Below, piece by piece: positions 8,905-16,363 of a DNA stretch of 64,000 nucleotides. The DNA comes from Streptomyces sp. ST2-7A. GTDB lineage: Bacteria > Actinomycetota > Actinomycetes > Streptomycetales > Streptomycetaceae. The translations under genes were made by a program, and so were the position numbers. Each line of letters begins with the position of its first letter. The first letter of the stretch is position 1. The notes below the pieces were generated by a model. It was given only the letters and a program-made list of their open reading frames with translations, ran no database searches and was not told the DNA's origin. Location: contig NZ_JAJUWS010000001.1 of NCBI RefSeq assembly GCF_021390475.1, positions 124,001-188,000 on the forward strand, given 5' to 3'.

Positions 8905-9741
8905 ATGAGCGAGACCCCGCGCACCCCCGGGCACGCCGACGCGCCGGCGGCGTCCGACGCCCCGCCCGGCATCGACACCCGGGTGCCGCACTCCGCCCGC
9001 ATCTGGAATTACTGGCTGGGCGGCAAGGACAACTATCCGGTCGACCGGGAGGCCGGCGAGGCGTTCCGCGCCTTATACCCGGAGATCGTGGAGATCGCCC
9101 GCTACTCCCGGGTCTTCCTCGGCCGCGCCATGCGGTACCTGGTCGAGGACGCGGGCATCCGGCAGTTCCTCGACATCGGGACCGGGCTGCCGGCCGTCGA
9201 GACCACCCACCAGCTCGCGCAGCGCCTCGCCCCGGAGACCCGGGTGGTGTACGTGGACAACGACCCGCTGGTCCTCGCCCACGCCCGCGCCCTGCTGGTC
9301 GGCACCCCGGAGGGCGCCACCGACTACGTGGACGCCGACCTGCGCGACCCGGACCACATCCTCAAGGCTGCGGCCGGCACGCTCGACCTCTCCCGGCCGG
9401 TCGGCGTGATGCTGATGGGCGTCATGGGGCACATCCCCGACGACGAGGAGGCCCTCGCCATCGTGCGGCGCCTGATGGCCGCCCTGCCGTCGGGTAGCCA
9501 CCTGACGCTGTACGACGGCACGGATGTCGGCGAGGCCGCGCACGCCGCCCAGGACGACTACAACGAGGGCGGCGCGGTGCCGTACATCCTGCGCAGCCGG
9601 GAACGCCTCGCGCGGTTCTTCGACGGCCTGGAGCTCGTCGAGCCCGGCCTGGTCTCCCTGCCCCGGTGGCGGCCTGAGATCGCCGAGCCGGAGGAGCGGG
9701 ACGAGATGAACGCGGCGGGAGCCGTGGCCCGCAAGCCGTAA
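8905..9741 (+). CDS. SAM-dependent methyltransferase, DUF574 family
   Basis: A 278-residue protein. It shows the signature of the actinobacterial DUF574 (PF04672) family, VPHSARIWNYWLGGKDNYP near residues 29-47. The Rossmann motif follows: FLDIGTGLPAVETTHQ near 88, acidic strand end VVYVDNDP near 115, then YVDADLRDP. Substrates of this very expanded family are mostly unknown. The ribosome site GGGAG lies 7 bases before the ATG. It converges with the ATP-binding protein gene, with only 31 bases between the stops. Confidence 0.92.
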   Translation: MSETPRTPGHADAPAASDAPPGIDTRVPHSARIWNYWLGGKDNYPVDREAGEAFRALYPEIVEIARYSRVFLGRAMRYLVEDAGIRQFLDIGTGLPAVETTHQLAQRLAPETRVVYVDNDPLVLAHARALLVGTPEGATDYVDADLRDPDHILKAAAGTLDLSRPVGVMLMGVMGHIPDDEEALAIVRRLMAALPSGSHLTLYDGTDVGEAAHAAQDDYNEGGAVPYILRSRERLARFFDGLELVEPGLVSLPRWRPEIAEPEERDEMNAAGAVARKP

Positions 9742-9772
9742 CCGGCGCCCTCTCCCACGCCCGCACGGGCTC

Positions 9773-10258
9773 TCACCCCCGCGCCGCCGCGCCCGCCCAC
9801 TCCCCCGCCCGGCCGGCCGATCCCTCCGGCGGCACGTCCACCTCGGCCCACACCGTCTTGCCACCGGCGTCCACCGTCACGCCCCACCGGTCGGCGACGG
9901 CCTCCACCAGGAGCAGTCCACGGCCGAACGTCTCCTGCGGCCCCGCCGACCTGCGGAACGGCAGCCGGTCGGCCCGGCCGTCGGACACCTCCACCCGCAG
10001 GGCCGCGCCGTGCAGCACCACGCGCACCCCGAACGGCCGCTGCCGGAAACACCCGTGCAGTACCGCGTTGGCCGCCAACTCCCCCGCCACCAGCGCCACC
10101 GTCGGCGCCGGGTCCGGGTGCCCCCACTCGATGGCCAGCCGCGCCGCCCACCGCCGGGCGGCACCCACGTTCCCGAGCAACGGCTCGTACTCCCGACGGC
10201 TCTCCCGCTCAACCGGCGGCGACGACATCGGGGACGGGAGGGGAAGCGACGGCACCAT
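9773..10258 (-). CDS. ATP-binding anti-sigma-like regulatory protein (HATPase_c_2)
   Basis: A 161-residue GHKL ATPase-fold protein of the RsbW/SpoIIAB-like class. The N box is VAGELAANAVLHG (about 58-70), followed by RVVLHGAALRVEVSDG and the G box region TFGRGLLLVEAVADRWGV. These Streptomyces proteins are typically single-domain kinases without a histidine box, often paired with DUF397/XRE genes as here. The start at 10258 follows the ribosome site AAGGGA at good spacing. It is divergent from the XRE regulator gene (179-bp gap). Confidence 0.88.
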   Translation of the reverse strand: MVPSLPLPSPMSSPPVERESRREYEPLLGNVGAARRWAARLAIEWGHPDPAPTVALVAGELAANAVLHGCFRQRPFGVRVVLHGAALRVEVSDGRADRLPFRRSAGPQETFGRGLLLVEAVADRWGVTVDAGGKTVWAEVDVPPEGSAGRAGEWAGAAARG

Positions 10259-10437
10259 GCGATGTCCCTTCGAGGCGACCCGGAGACCGCCCACAACTTT
10301 TCGTGCTCGAATGACTACACAGAGCATGAGCGCATGGTGGACCAGATGCAAGGTGGACAAACCGCATGAACGCATGTTCCTTATCCGTGTGTAGCGGGTT
10401 CGTGACACCATGCGAGAAGCGAGGGTGAGGAGGTCCC
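10259..10437. promoter_or_regulatory. divergent promoter region of XRE/DUF397 locus
   Basis: A comparatively AT-rich 179 bases between the ATP-binding protein and XRE genes. It contains two near copies of GCATGAGCGCATG / GCATGAACGCATG (around 10326 and 10364), a plausible repeated binding site for the adjacent XRE protein. That role is inference only. Confidence 0.4.
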
Positions 10438-11343
10438 GTGCCGGGAGAACTCAGAACGACGGTGCGACGGCGAGTGGTCGGCACCAACCTGCGCCGCCTC
10501 CGTGAGCGGCTGGGCATGACGCTGGAGGACGCCGCCCGCGAGTTGAGCTGCCATTCCGCCAAGATCAGCCGTATCGAGGCCGGTCGCAGTGGCGTTCGTC
10601 AACTCGACCTGCGGGTCCTGCTCGACCTGTACGGGGTGACCGACCCGGAGGAACGCGCCGGCTGGCTCGCCCTCGCCAGGGAGAGCCGTGAACAACGGTG
10701 GTGGCGCGTCCTGGAGAACCGTCTGCCACAGGAGTTCGTCGACCTGGCGGGCCTGGAGGACGAGATCACCATGTGTCGGGGCTTCCAACCCGGCATCGTG
10801 CCCGGTCTCTTCCAGACCGAGGAGTACGCGGCGGCCGTGATCCGCGAGGGCAGGACCGGTGTGCTGAACCCGGTACAGCAGGACAAACTTCACCTACGCC
10901 TGGAACGGCAGAAGGCCCTCACCCGGGACCGTCCCGCGCCGCTGGACGTCTGGATGATCCTCGGTGAAGCCGCCCTGCGCCAACAACTGGGCGGAGAAGA
11001 GGTGTTGCGCCGTCAACTGAGCCACTTGATCGAGATGGCACGGCTTCCGAACGTCACCGTGCAGGTACTACCCTTCACGTCGAGTGCCGTGCCGAGTGGC
11101 CCGTACCCGTTCCTGCTCTACTCGTTCCCCTCCCCGATCGACCTCGAAGTCGCTCTCCTGGAGAACTTCACGGGGCACACCTACCTGGAGGCACGAGAGG
11201 ACACCGAGCCCCTGCGGGCCGCGTTCGATCACCTTCGGGCCTGCGCGCTCAGCCCTCTGGACTCGGAAGCCATGATCCTGCGGGTCAGAGACGAACCGAC
11301 CGCCTCCCGAGAAAGGTCATCGCATGCTCGCGCAGGGCAGTAG
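10438..11343 (+). CDS. XRE-family regulator with DUF5753 domain
   Basis: A 301-residue protein. The N-terminal helix-turn-helix is at about 12-65 (NLRRLRERLGMTLEDAARELS and KISRIEAGRSGVRQLDLRVLL). The rest is the DUF5753 domain usual for Streptomyces XRE proteins (RGFQPGIVPGLFQTEEYAAAVI; ARLPNVTVQVLPF). It starts at GTG with an AGGAGG ribosome site. It overlaps the following DUF397 gene by 20 bases. Such pairs (with the neighbouring anti-sigma-like protein) form the BldB/AbaA-like regulatory triads of Streptomyces; the regulated process here is unknown. Confidence 0.92.
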   Translation: MPGELRTTVRRRVVGTNLRRLRERLGMTLEDAARELSCHSAKISRIEAGRSGVRQLDLRVLLDLYGVTDPEERAGWLALARESREQRWWRVLENRLPQEFVDLAGLEDEITMCRGFQPGIVPGLFQTEEYAAAVIREGRTGVLNPVQQDKLHLRLERQKALTRDRPAPLDVWMILGEAALRQQLGGEEVLRRQLSHLIEMARLPNVTVQVLPFTSSAVPSGPYPFLLYSFPSPIDLEVALLENFTGHTYLEAREDTEPLRAAFDHLRACALSPLDSEAMILRVRDEPTASRERSSHARAGQ

Positions 11344-11506
11344 CTGGACCAGGAGCAGCCACAGCGGCGCCAACGGCGAGTGCGTCGAGATACGACGCGG
11401 GACCGATCACGTGGGCCTGCGGGACTCCAAGCACCCCACCGGCCCCCGCACCCGCGTCCCCACCGAGGCGTGGACGGCCTTCCTCCACCACCTCACCCGA
11501 CCCTGA
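11324..11506 (+). CDS. DUF397 small protein
   Basis: A 60-residue protein with the DUF397 pattern: WTRSSHSGANGECVEI near 8-23, then HVGLRDSKHP and a closing W-T-A-F. DUF397 proteins are partners of DUF5753 XRE regulators, and this ORF starts inside the 3' end of that gene, so they are translationally coupled. It acts in the cytoplasm, probably modulating the XRE protein. Confidence 0.92.
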   Translation: MLAQGSSWTRSSHSGANGECVEIRRGTDHVGLRDSKHPTGPRTRVPTEAWTAFLHHLTRP

Positions 11507-11515
11507 ACGAAGCCC

Positions 11516-11848
11516 GTGAACCCCAACCCCCACGCGGTAGCGCTCGGCATCTTCGCCGCGCTGTTCCTTCTCCCCGGCGTGCTCCTCGTCCTCCGCCCGC
11601 CGACCTCCGGCGTCTTCCGGCGGAAACGACCGAGATACCTCGGCGTGGCGCTGCTATGCGTCTTCGGCGCCGGCGCCCTCAACGCCATCCCACGCCTCCT
11701 CAATCTCTCGTACGAGGCGGTTTTCGCAGCCTCCACGGCGGGAGCCGTCTCCATGCTCGTGGGCTGCCTCTTCTCCTACCTCGCCTCCCGCCCCGGCGTG
11801 CTGGACGGAAACCCGACCGGCGAAAGAGTCGGACCCTCAACCCCCTGA
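11516..11848 (+). CDS. small membrane protein, unknown
   Basis: A 110-residue protein with three hydrophobic segments (about 7-26, 43-60 and 68-90) and a polar tail. It starts at GTG ten bases after the DUF397 stop, so it may be the last gene of that operon. No family recognised. Confidence 0.6.
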   Translation: MNPNPHAVALGIFAALFLLPGVLLVLRPPTSGVFRRKRPRYLGVALLCVFGAGALNAIPRLLNLSYEAVFAASTAGAVSMLVGCLFSYLASRPGVLDGNPTGERVGPSTP

Positions 11849-11907
11849 ACCTGCTTCACCGCGACACTCCCCTTCGTTCGCCTTTCCGACCTTCACCGGG
11901 CCAGGAA

Positions 11908-12495
11908 TCAGCGATTTACGGGACGCAACGCAAGAAGAAGATCGCACACGCTCTCGGAAATCTTTCGCCAGGGGCCCTCTTCTCCCAGGAAGGCCACGCT
12001 TGGAGCAACAGGAGAAGCTCTGTAATCCAGTACGAAGGGAAGGTCGGGGCCCAGGGTCCCGATGAATACGGTCTTCAAACGCGACATGTAACCGGACTCT
12101 ACATATTCATCGGATGTGCCGAAGTAGCATCTCAGGGTTTCTTCATCGAGTTCTTCACGCCACCACTTCGTCACGCCCATCATGCCGAGGATCGAATGAA
12201 ATGCGGGGCGAACAGGGGTCTCCTTGAACACCATCCCAAGCTCAGGCGAATCGGCCAGTCCCACCCATCTAAGATCCTTGATCGACTCGATCAGGCAGGC
12301 CGGAAGGGGCATACCAAAGATGTACTCATTCGACCCTACGCCCTCATTCACGCGGACCTCACCCTCACACACGTGACACAGACCTTTCTGCACACGGCCC
12401 CCGTGCGAACAATCATTGAAGCGGTAATTTTTTGCTTCACACTTCGAAGAATCCGGATCAAAGTCACCTTGCCACGGACCCACTTCAGCAATCAT
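11908..12495 (-). CDS. SMI1/KNR4 (SUKH)-like putative immunity protein
   Basis: A 195-residue protein. The second half matches the SUKH pattern: LPACLIESIKDLRWVGLADS near 70-90, and a C-terminal PFVLDYRASPVAPSVAFL with GPWRKISESVCDLLL. SUKH proteins are common immunity proteins of polymorphic toxins and sit in the cytoplasm. The N-terminal 60 residues are Cys-rich (C24, C34, C44, C47), which is unusual and could bind a metal. Its ATG overlaps the stop of the preceding gene (12492-12495). The DNA is far less GC-rich than the window average, consistent with transfer. It is the last gene of a decayed toxin-immunity module whose toxin is lost. Confidence 0.65.
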   Translation of the reverse strand: MIAEVGPWQGDFDPDSSKCEAKNYRFNDCSHGGRVQKGLCHVCEGEVRVNEGVGSNEYIFGMPLPACLIESIKDLRWVGLADSPELGMVFKETPVRPAFHSILGMMGVTKWWREELDEETLRCYFGTSDEYVESGYMSRLKTVFIGTLGPDLPFVLDYRASPVAPSVAFLGEEGPWRKISESVCDLLLALRPVNR

Positions 12496-12776
12496 CCGTA
12501 ACCGGGAAGCCAATCCAGTCGATGAAGAGCGACCATGTCACCTCGAACCACAAGGGCCATCACCCGGATCATGTCCGAACGGGAAGGCACTCGCAGATGA
12601 CAAGGTTCGATGCTTCCATCGTCGAGGTTCTCAAGGACCAGGCTTCCATCTTGGAAAGCCGAAACGGTCCAGGAGGACTCATCATCGGTGACAGAGACAT
12701 CCGGGTTCTCGTCATCAGTTGACCCATCAAGTTCTGCAAGAAGTGATGGAATGCCGACTTCAAATCCTTCTTCCAT
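12492..12776 (-). CDS. small acidic putative immunity-module protein
   Basis: A 94-residue acidic protein (pattern STDDENPDVSVTDDESSWTVSAF, ending HRLDWLPGYG). I chose the start at 12776 because it overlaps the end of the upstream disrupted gene by 17 bases, with GGGATGG upstream; a longer form from 12842 is possible. It is coupled to the SUKH-like gene by a 4-base overlap. No family recognised; position and composition suggest an immunity or accessory protein. The DNA is low in GC. Confidence 0.55.
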   Translation of the reverse strand: MEEGFEVGIPSLLAELDGSTDDENPDVSVTDDESSWTVSAFQDGSLVLENLDDGSIEPCHLRVPSRSDMIRVMALVVRGDMVALHRLDWLPGYG

Positions 12777-12970
12777 GCTTCCATCCCAGTGCGTGATCGG
12801 AGTCGACACCGCTGAATTCCTCCTTGTCACATACGAATCCAACCAAAAGCTTCCACTTCAACGGGCTGTTTACTTCCTCAATGCGCCCCGGTTTCACATA
12901 GCCCATTCCACCACACAAAGCCACCTGAAGATCCAACTCCTTCGAAAAGTCGCCATCCTTACAACTCGTC

Positions 12971-13468
12971 TCATTTGGTGAGGCGGTTGTAGCAGATGAG
13001 GGTGCAGGCGATGGCGGTGAAGGCGAGAAAGCGTTCCGCCTTGCGCTCGTAGCGGCGGTGCAGACGTCGGTAGCGGCCGAACCAGGCGATGGTGCGCTCG
13101 ACGGTCCACCGGTGTCGACCCAACCGGGCGGAGGAATCGGTGCCCCGGCGGGCGATGCGTGGTGTGATGCCGCGCGAGCGCAGCCACCGACGCAGGTGGT
13201 CGTAGTCGTAGCCCTTGTCGGCGTGGAGTTTCGCCGGCCGCCGTCGGCGCGGGCCACGGCTCAAGCGGATCGACGGCATCCCGGTGACCAGGGGCATCAG
13301 GGCCTGGCTGTCATGGGGGTTGGCGCCGGAGACCCCGACGGACAGGGGCAGACCGGCCCGGTCGGTGATCAGGTGGATCTTCGAGCCGTACGTGCCCCGA
13401 TCCACAGGATTCGGACCCGTCAGTGCCCCCTTTTCGGGGCCCGCATGTTCACCGAGTCGACCGCGCAC
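12971..13468 (-). CDS. IS5-family transposase, second ORF (catalytic C-terminal part)
   Basis: 165 codons from the first possible start, but its real expression is by -1 frameshifting from the first ORF. It shows LTGPNPVDRGTYGSKIHLITD, the second catalytic Asp in HADKGYDYD, and the third residue, Glu, in WTVERTIAWFGRYRRL. It ends YNRLTK within the terminal repeat. The reading frame is intact, so the element may still be active. Confidence 0.88.
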   Translation of the reverse strand: MRGRLGEHAGPEKGALTGPNPVDRGTYGSKIHLITDRAGLPLSVGVSGANPHDSQALMPLVTGMPSIRLSRGPRRRRPAKLHADKGYDYDHLRRWLRSRGITPRIARRGTDSSARLGRHRWTVERTIAWFGRYRRLHRRYERKAERFLAFTAIACTLICYNRLTK

Positions 13469-13773
13469 CGCGACCAGTCCACCCCGCCCCGGGACCCGAT
13501 CTCATCAAGGACCAGGCGGTGCAACTTGGCCCATACCCCGGCTTTCGTCCACTCGGTGAACCGACGGTGTGCCGTGGGCCCGGAGGGACCGAAGCCGGGC
13601 GGCAGCTGCTGCCAGGTGCATCCCGAGGTGGCCACGAACACGATCGCCGCCAAGACCTCACGATCCCCGTACCGTCGCCTCCCACCCCCCTGTGGGCGCG
13701 TCGGTGCAGGTGGAACCACCTGCTGGAACAACTCCCACAACTCATCCGGCACCATCCGCTCCACGATCGACAC
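13420..13773 (-). CDS. IS5-family transposase, first ORF (N-terminal part)
   Basis: A 117-residue ORF. The DUF4096-like N-terminal domain reads VPDELWELFQQVVPP, then RRYGDREVLAAIVFVATSG and CTWQQLPPGFG. The first catalytic Asp is in CAVDSVNMRAPKRG. It overlaps the second ORF by 49 bases. The heptamer-like run AAAAGGGGG in the overlap (minus strand, near 13430) is the likely slip site that fuses RAPK to KGALTGPNPVDRG. Confidence 0.88.
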   Translation of the reverse strand: MSIVERMVPDELWELFQQVVPPAPTRPQGGGRRRYGDREVLAAIVFVATSGCTWQQLPPGFGPSGPTAHRRFTEWTKAGVWAKLHRLVLDEIGSRGGVDWSRCAVDSVNMRAPKRGH

Positions 13774-13892
13774 GACCGCAGCGTACCCTCAACAAGCCAA
13801 ATGAGACGAGCTGTCAGGCTTTCATCAGGCCAATTCATGTAGTTCCTCACAAGGCTGAAGCGCTTGATGAAACCTAACGACTTCCCACTTCT

Positions 13893-14003
13893 TTCAAGAG
13901 TGTTGATCCGCCTCCAAGCCAAACCATCGACACCCTGAGCGACGCCCTCGGCTTGACCGATGACGACCCCGGCGACCCACCCACCGAGGCAGTCGTCCAC
14001 TGA
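13893..14003 (+). pseudogene. tyrosine integrase 3'-end remnant (copy A)
   Basis: Only the C-terminal tail of a phage-type integrase remains: TIDTLSDALGLTDDDPGDPP then TEAVVH and stop at 14001-14003. The Streptomyces family typically ends in this ALTD-DPPTAAVV style. Just upstream, CGCCTCCA..GCCAAACC matches the coding sequence for RLRLQ..T but is out of frame, so it is decayed. After the stop it shares TTGCC-TCA...TGCCGTCA with the two other remnants. Confidence 0.7.
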
Positions 14004-14036
14004 CCTTGCCATCAACTAATGCCGTCACTCCACGCA

Positions 14037-14068
14037 GAAGCCCGCCAGAACGTATATGGCGGGGCTTC
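14037..14068 (+). terminator. hairpin with T-run after integrase remnant A
   Basis: GAAGCCC-GCCA at 14037-14047 pairs with TGGCGGGGCTTC at 14057-14068 (one bulge), followed by CTTTTTG on the plus strand. This is a rho-independent terminator for the former integrase gene. It lies beyond the stop of the module-3 immunity gene and probably serves both directions. Confidence 0.75.
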
Positions 14069-14123
14069 CTTTTTGCTAACGCTATGGGAACTGAATGGAT
14101 CCCAACAGCGCCCGAGGCTCCGG

Positions 14124-14660
14124 CTACCCCAGAATTTGATCTTCATCAAACCCAAACTCGTCCTCGATACCGAGTTCGACAGCCGTATGCCATCGGACAA
14201 CGTCGGGCCACGAGGGGGACGTCATCCGGCGCAGACATTCAAGGGCCTCCGGCGTGCCGATCTCCCCGAGGGAGGAGATGACCTTCTGGCAAAGCCAGTA
14301 CGCCGGAGCGTCCTTGTCCACAGAACCTTCCGCCACCCTGAACAGGCAGGGGACCGCGTCCCTTTCACGGATCTCCCCAAGGATCTCCACGAGATCCTCT
14401 TTATTGAATCCCGCGGCATCCGAATCAAGGATCTCCAGAAGAGCCCCGCCTAGGCCCGGCGCCCGCAAGGGGGCGGCCAGGTTGGCGAACTTGTCGACCC
14501 TTGTCCAGTTTCCCACCTGAGCTGCTTCCCGAATCCAGGATGCGATGAGTTGAGGGACCTCGGGATGCCCGGCCGCGATGGACCTAGCATCTCGCCCCGT
14601 GCCGTCGGCGAGTGCTTCAACCAGATCAGCCTGCGATTTTCCTTCTCCACGGGACGTCAC
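14124..14660 (-). CDS. HEAT-repeat-like putative immunity protein (module 3)
   Basis: A 178-residue, mainly helical, acidic protein. Repeated helices such as LGGALLEILDSDAAGF, LVEILGEIRERDAVPCLF and KVISSLGEIGTPEALECLRRM are typical of HEAT/PBS-lyase repeats, a fold used by several toxin immunity proteins. Its ATG overlaps the stop of the module-3 toxin tip by four bases (14657-14660), the usual coupling of toxin and immunity genes. Base composition is lower in GC than the surroundings. The role as antidote of the module-3 toxin is inferred from position. Confidence 0.65.
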   Translation of the reverse strand: MTSRGEGKSQADLVEALADGTGRDARSIAAGHPEVPQLIASWIREAAQVGNWTRVDKFANLAAPLRAPGLGGALLEILDSDAAGFNKEDLVEILGEIRERDAVPCLFRVAEGSVDKDAPAYWLCQKVISSLGEIGTPEALECLRRMTSPSWPDVVRWHTAVELGIEDEFGFDEDQILG

Positions 14661-15545
14661 CAGCCCTCCACTCTTCCGAATCCGGCGATTCTCGAATTGA
14701 ACACTCCGACCGATCCGGGCCTGAGGCCGTAGGTGTCGAAGCCGCGCTCCGACTTCAGGTGGACGGCATTTATATCCTGACCGATTTCATTCGGATTTTT
14801 ACCGGCCGCGATCAATGCATCGCGGGTGCCAGGGGACATCTCGAAGCGAACCAGAACTGTGTATTTCTCGGCATTTCTGCCTCCCTTGCGGTGGGTCTGA
14901 CGCCGCAGACCTTCGAGATACCCACTGTCCTGCGTAACGAAATTCTCGGTGCCCTTGACTGTGATCTCACCATTGGGGCCCAGTTGAGCAAATTCTTTCT
15001 CGCTCATCGCCCGATAGAAAGTTTCGTTGCAGTTGTGGACGAGGACGGGGGTGACCCCCGCGAGGACATGGTAGGTGTGGAGGTTGGTGGTGGTGAGGTT
15101 GTGGACGGTGGCGCCGGCCGTCCAGCGCTGGACGGCGGTGATCTGGACGTAGGTGCCGGCGCTGGTGCGCAGCCACTGACCGGCCCGCAGATCGGTGGCG
15201 TCGACCCACTCCCGCAGGTCCTCGACCCAGAACGGGTGGCCGTCGGTGGCCACGATGTTGAAGGTCTCCGAACCCTCGTCCCCGTCGGTGTCCACCGTCA
15301 CGGTCACGAGTTGCTTCTCGCCCTCGCCCGTGATCTCGGCGGTGACCGTCTCGGCCCGGGTCTCCCCGGTCTCCGGATCCGTCGCCAGAACCCGATCGCC
15401 GTTCCGCACCTCCTCGATCGGCTTGGCCGACCCATCCGCCATCAGCACCAAGGCGCCGGGAACGAAGCTATTGCTGGTGCAGGAGGGTGCGGCCGTCTCG
15501 TTCGCCTTGTTGCCGGGCGGCCGCTGCTGGAAGCGTCGTTACTGC
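14657..15545 (-). pseudogene. displaced HINT-toxin module 3 (unknown toxin tip)
   Basis: Copy of the 3' end of the rhs gene without an N-terminal delivery part. From about 15545 it matches the rhs linker (GNKANET), then the full HINT domain (SFVPGALVLMADGS ... TDGHPFWV ... GVTPVLVHNC). The HN-Cys cleavage site is followed by a new tip of about 125 residues: NETFYRAMSEKEFAQLG, then NFVTQDSGYLEGLRR, KYTVLVRFEMSPGTRDAL and RGFDTYGLRPGSVGVFNSRI. FYRAMSEKE is faintly like ADP-ribosyltransferase or RES-type starts, but I do not assign it. An in-frame TAA at 15539-15541 sits in the junction and no promoter is visible, so it is probably silent sequence available for recombination into the rhs gene. 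Confidence 0.75.
15032..15545. repeat. HINT-region repeat, copy 3
   Basis: About 510 bases, nearly identical to 18367-18870 within the rhs gene and to 16712-17200 in module 2. It covers the end of the Gly/Ser linker plus the HINT domain. It stops exactly where the toxin tip begins, so it offers homology for tip exchange. Confidence 0.85.
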
Positions 15546-15569
15546 GAGAGCTCGCTACTACCGCACAGC

Positions 15570-15873
15570 GGGTAGGTGTGCACCATGGCGCAGGTCGGAT
15601 TGATCGACCCGACCAACCTCACCCGCCCTTTCACCACGCTCCTCCGCACGGCTGGCCTCCGCCGCATCCGCCTCCACGACCTCCGCCACCCTGCTTCTGG
15701 AACAAGGCGTCGAACTTGTCGTCATCAAGGAGCTGTTGGGCCACGCCCACATTGGCGTCACCGCCGGCGTACGCCTCCGCCTCCAGCTCCAGAGCATTGA
15801 CACCCTCAACGATGCGCTCGGCGCGACCAATAACGCTTCTGAAGACCCGTCGGCCACAGCAGCCATCCGCTGA
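15570..15873 (+). pseudogene. tyrosine integrase C-terminal remnant (copy B), frameshifted
   Basis: The longest of three integrase remnants. It begins near LIDPTNLTRPFTTLLRTAGL and keeps the HxxR box (IRLHDLRH at about 15665-15690). It then shifts frame to LLLEQGVELVVIKELLGHAH, the LGH box, and runs on to SIDTLNDALGATNN, stopping at 15871-15873. The catalytic tyrosine segment (normally VYAHVRLRLQ) is reduced to GVRLRLQ, so it is inactive. It abuts the start of the module-3 HINT repeat. Confidence 0.8.
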
Positions 15874-15903
15874 CGTTGTCGTCAGCGTTGCCGTCAAACC
15901 GCA

Positions 15904-15940
15904 CTGGTGGCCCCACCGGATTATTCCGGGGGGCCACCAG
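15904..15940. terminator. hairpin after integrase remnant B / after immunity gene 2
   Basis: A perfect 11-bp stem (15904-15914 with 15930-15940) around a 15-base loop. It lies after the integrase tail on the plus strand and just past the stop of immunity gene 2 on the minus strand, so it probably ends both. Confidence 0.65.
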
Positions 15941-15956
15941 ATTCACCCAAGGTGAA

Positions 15957-16361
15957 TCAATTTCGTTTCATGCGAAACAGTTCCCGCATTGCCGCTAGTT
16001 GACCTTCTAGAGATGTGACTTCGGAACAGTCTGCTGGAGCGAAGATATCCACGAGATCGTCATCAGAGAGCTCTTTTCCGGCTTGCGACAAGTAGGCCAA
16101 TCGACCTTCCGTCATCTGTCTGGTCATCCCCGACGGGAAGACATTCAATCTCGCACCCTGACAGCACAGGAGCAGACCAATAGCTTCGAGATCACGGCGG
16201 GCTGATTTGAGGCATTCCAGTAAATCGACCTCTTCATAGAATCGCTCAAACTCTTCATCGGTCAATCTCACCCGAAGAGTCGAAGGCGGTGTAGAAACCT
16301 GGAGCAAAACGTTCACCTTCTCCCCGTTTGCCCTGGTTGCAGTCCGAGCCAACTCCTCCAC
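15957..16361 (-). CDS. putative immunity protein of module 2
   Basis: A 134-residue acidic protein (LTDEEFERFYEEVDLLECLK, ending AAMRELFRMKRN). The GTG start at 16361 lies two bases after the ART-like toxin stop, with GGCGGGGGG upstream; a start at the in-frame GTG that begins VNVLLQV is possible. No family recognised. Position directly after a toxin tip and atypically low GC point to an antidote for that toxin. Confidence 0.6.
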   Translation of the reverse strand: MEELARTATRANGEKVNVLLQVSTPPSTLRVRLTDEEFERFYEEVDLLECLKSARRDLEAIGLLLCCQGARLNVFPSGMTRQMTEGRLAYLSQAGKELSDDDLVDIFAPADCSEVTSLEGQLAAMRELFRMKRN

Positions 16362-16363
16362 AA

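Larger units (their letters stand above)
12965..13810 (-). mobile_element. IS5-family insertion sequence (about 846 bp)
   Basis: The ends are 14-bp inverted repeats: 12965-12978 (CTCGTCTCATTTGG) and its complement at 13797-13810. Inside are two overlapping minus-strand ORFs joined by an apparent -1 frameshift, the arrangement of IS5-group elements such as IS427. Size, DDE motifs and layout agree. I could not find a clear target-site duplication. The transposase stop lies inside the left inverted repeat. Confidence 0.88.
12760..13838 (-). pseudogene. small immunity-like gene split by an insertion sequence
   Basis: A gene of about 80 codons broken by the IS at 12965-13810. The 5' part starts at ATG 13838 with ribosome site GAGGAAC and reads MNWPDESLT up to the IS. 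The 3' part resumes at about 12964 in a matching frame (CKDGDFSKELDLQVAL, then GYVKPGRIEEVNSPLKWKLL) and stops at 12760. The joined product would be an acidic protein with no recognised family. The next gene starts within its last 17 bases, so it was the first gene of a three-gene operon. The insertion probably also cuts that operon off from its promoter. Confidence 0.65.

Noticed and set aside
11380..12501. A 373-codon plus-strand frame across the immunity genes
   Set aside because: Composition changes from Arg/Pro to random along its length; the minus-strand genes have ribosome sites and coupled starts.
12950..13825. Target-site duplication of the IS
   Set aside because: Bases outside the two inverted repeats (ACAA and CTGT) do not form a convincing duplication, so none is annotated.
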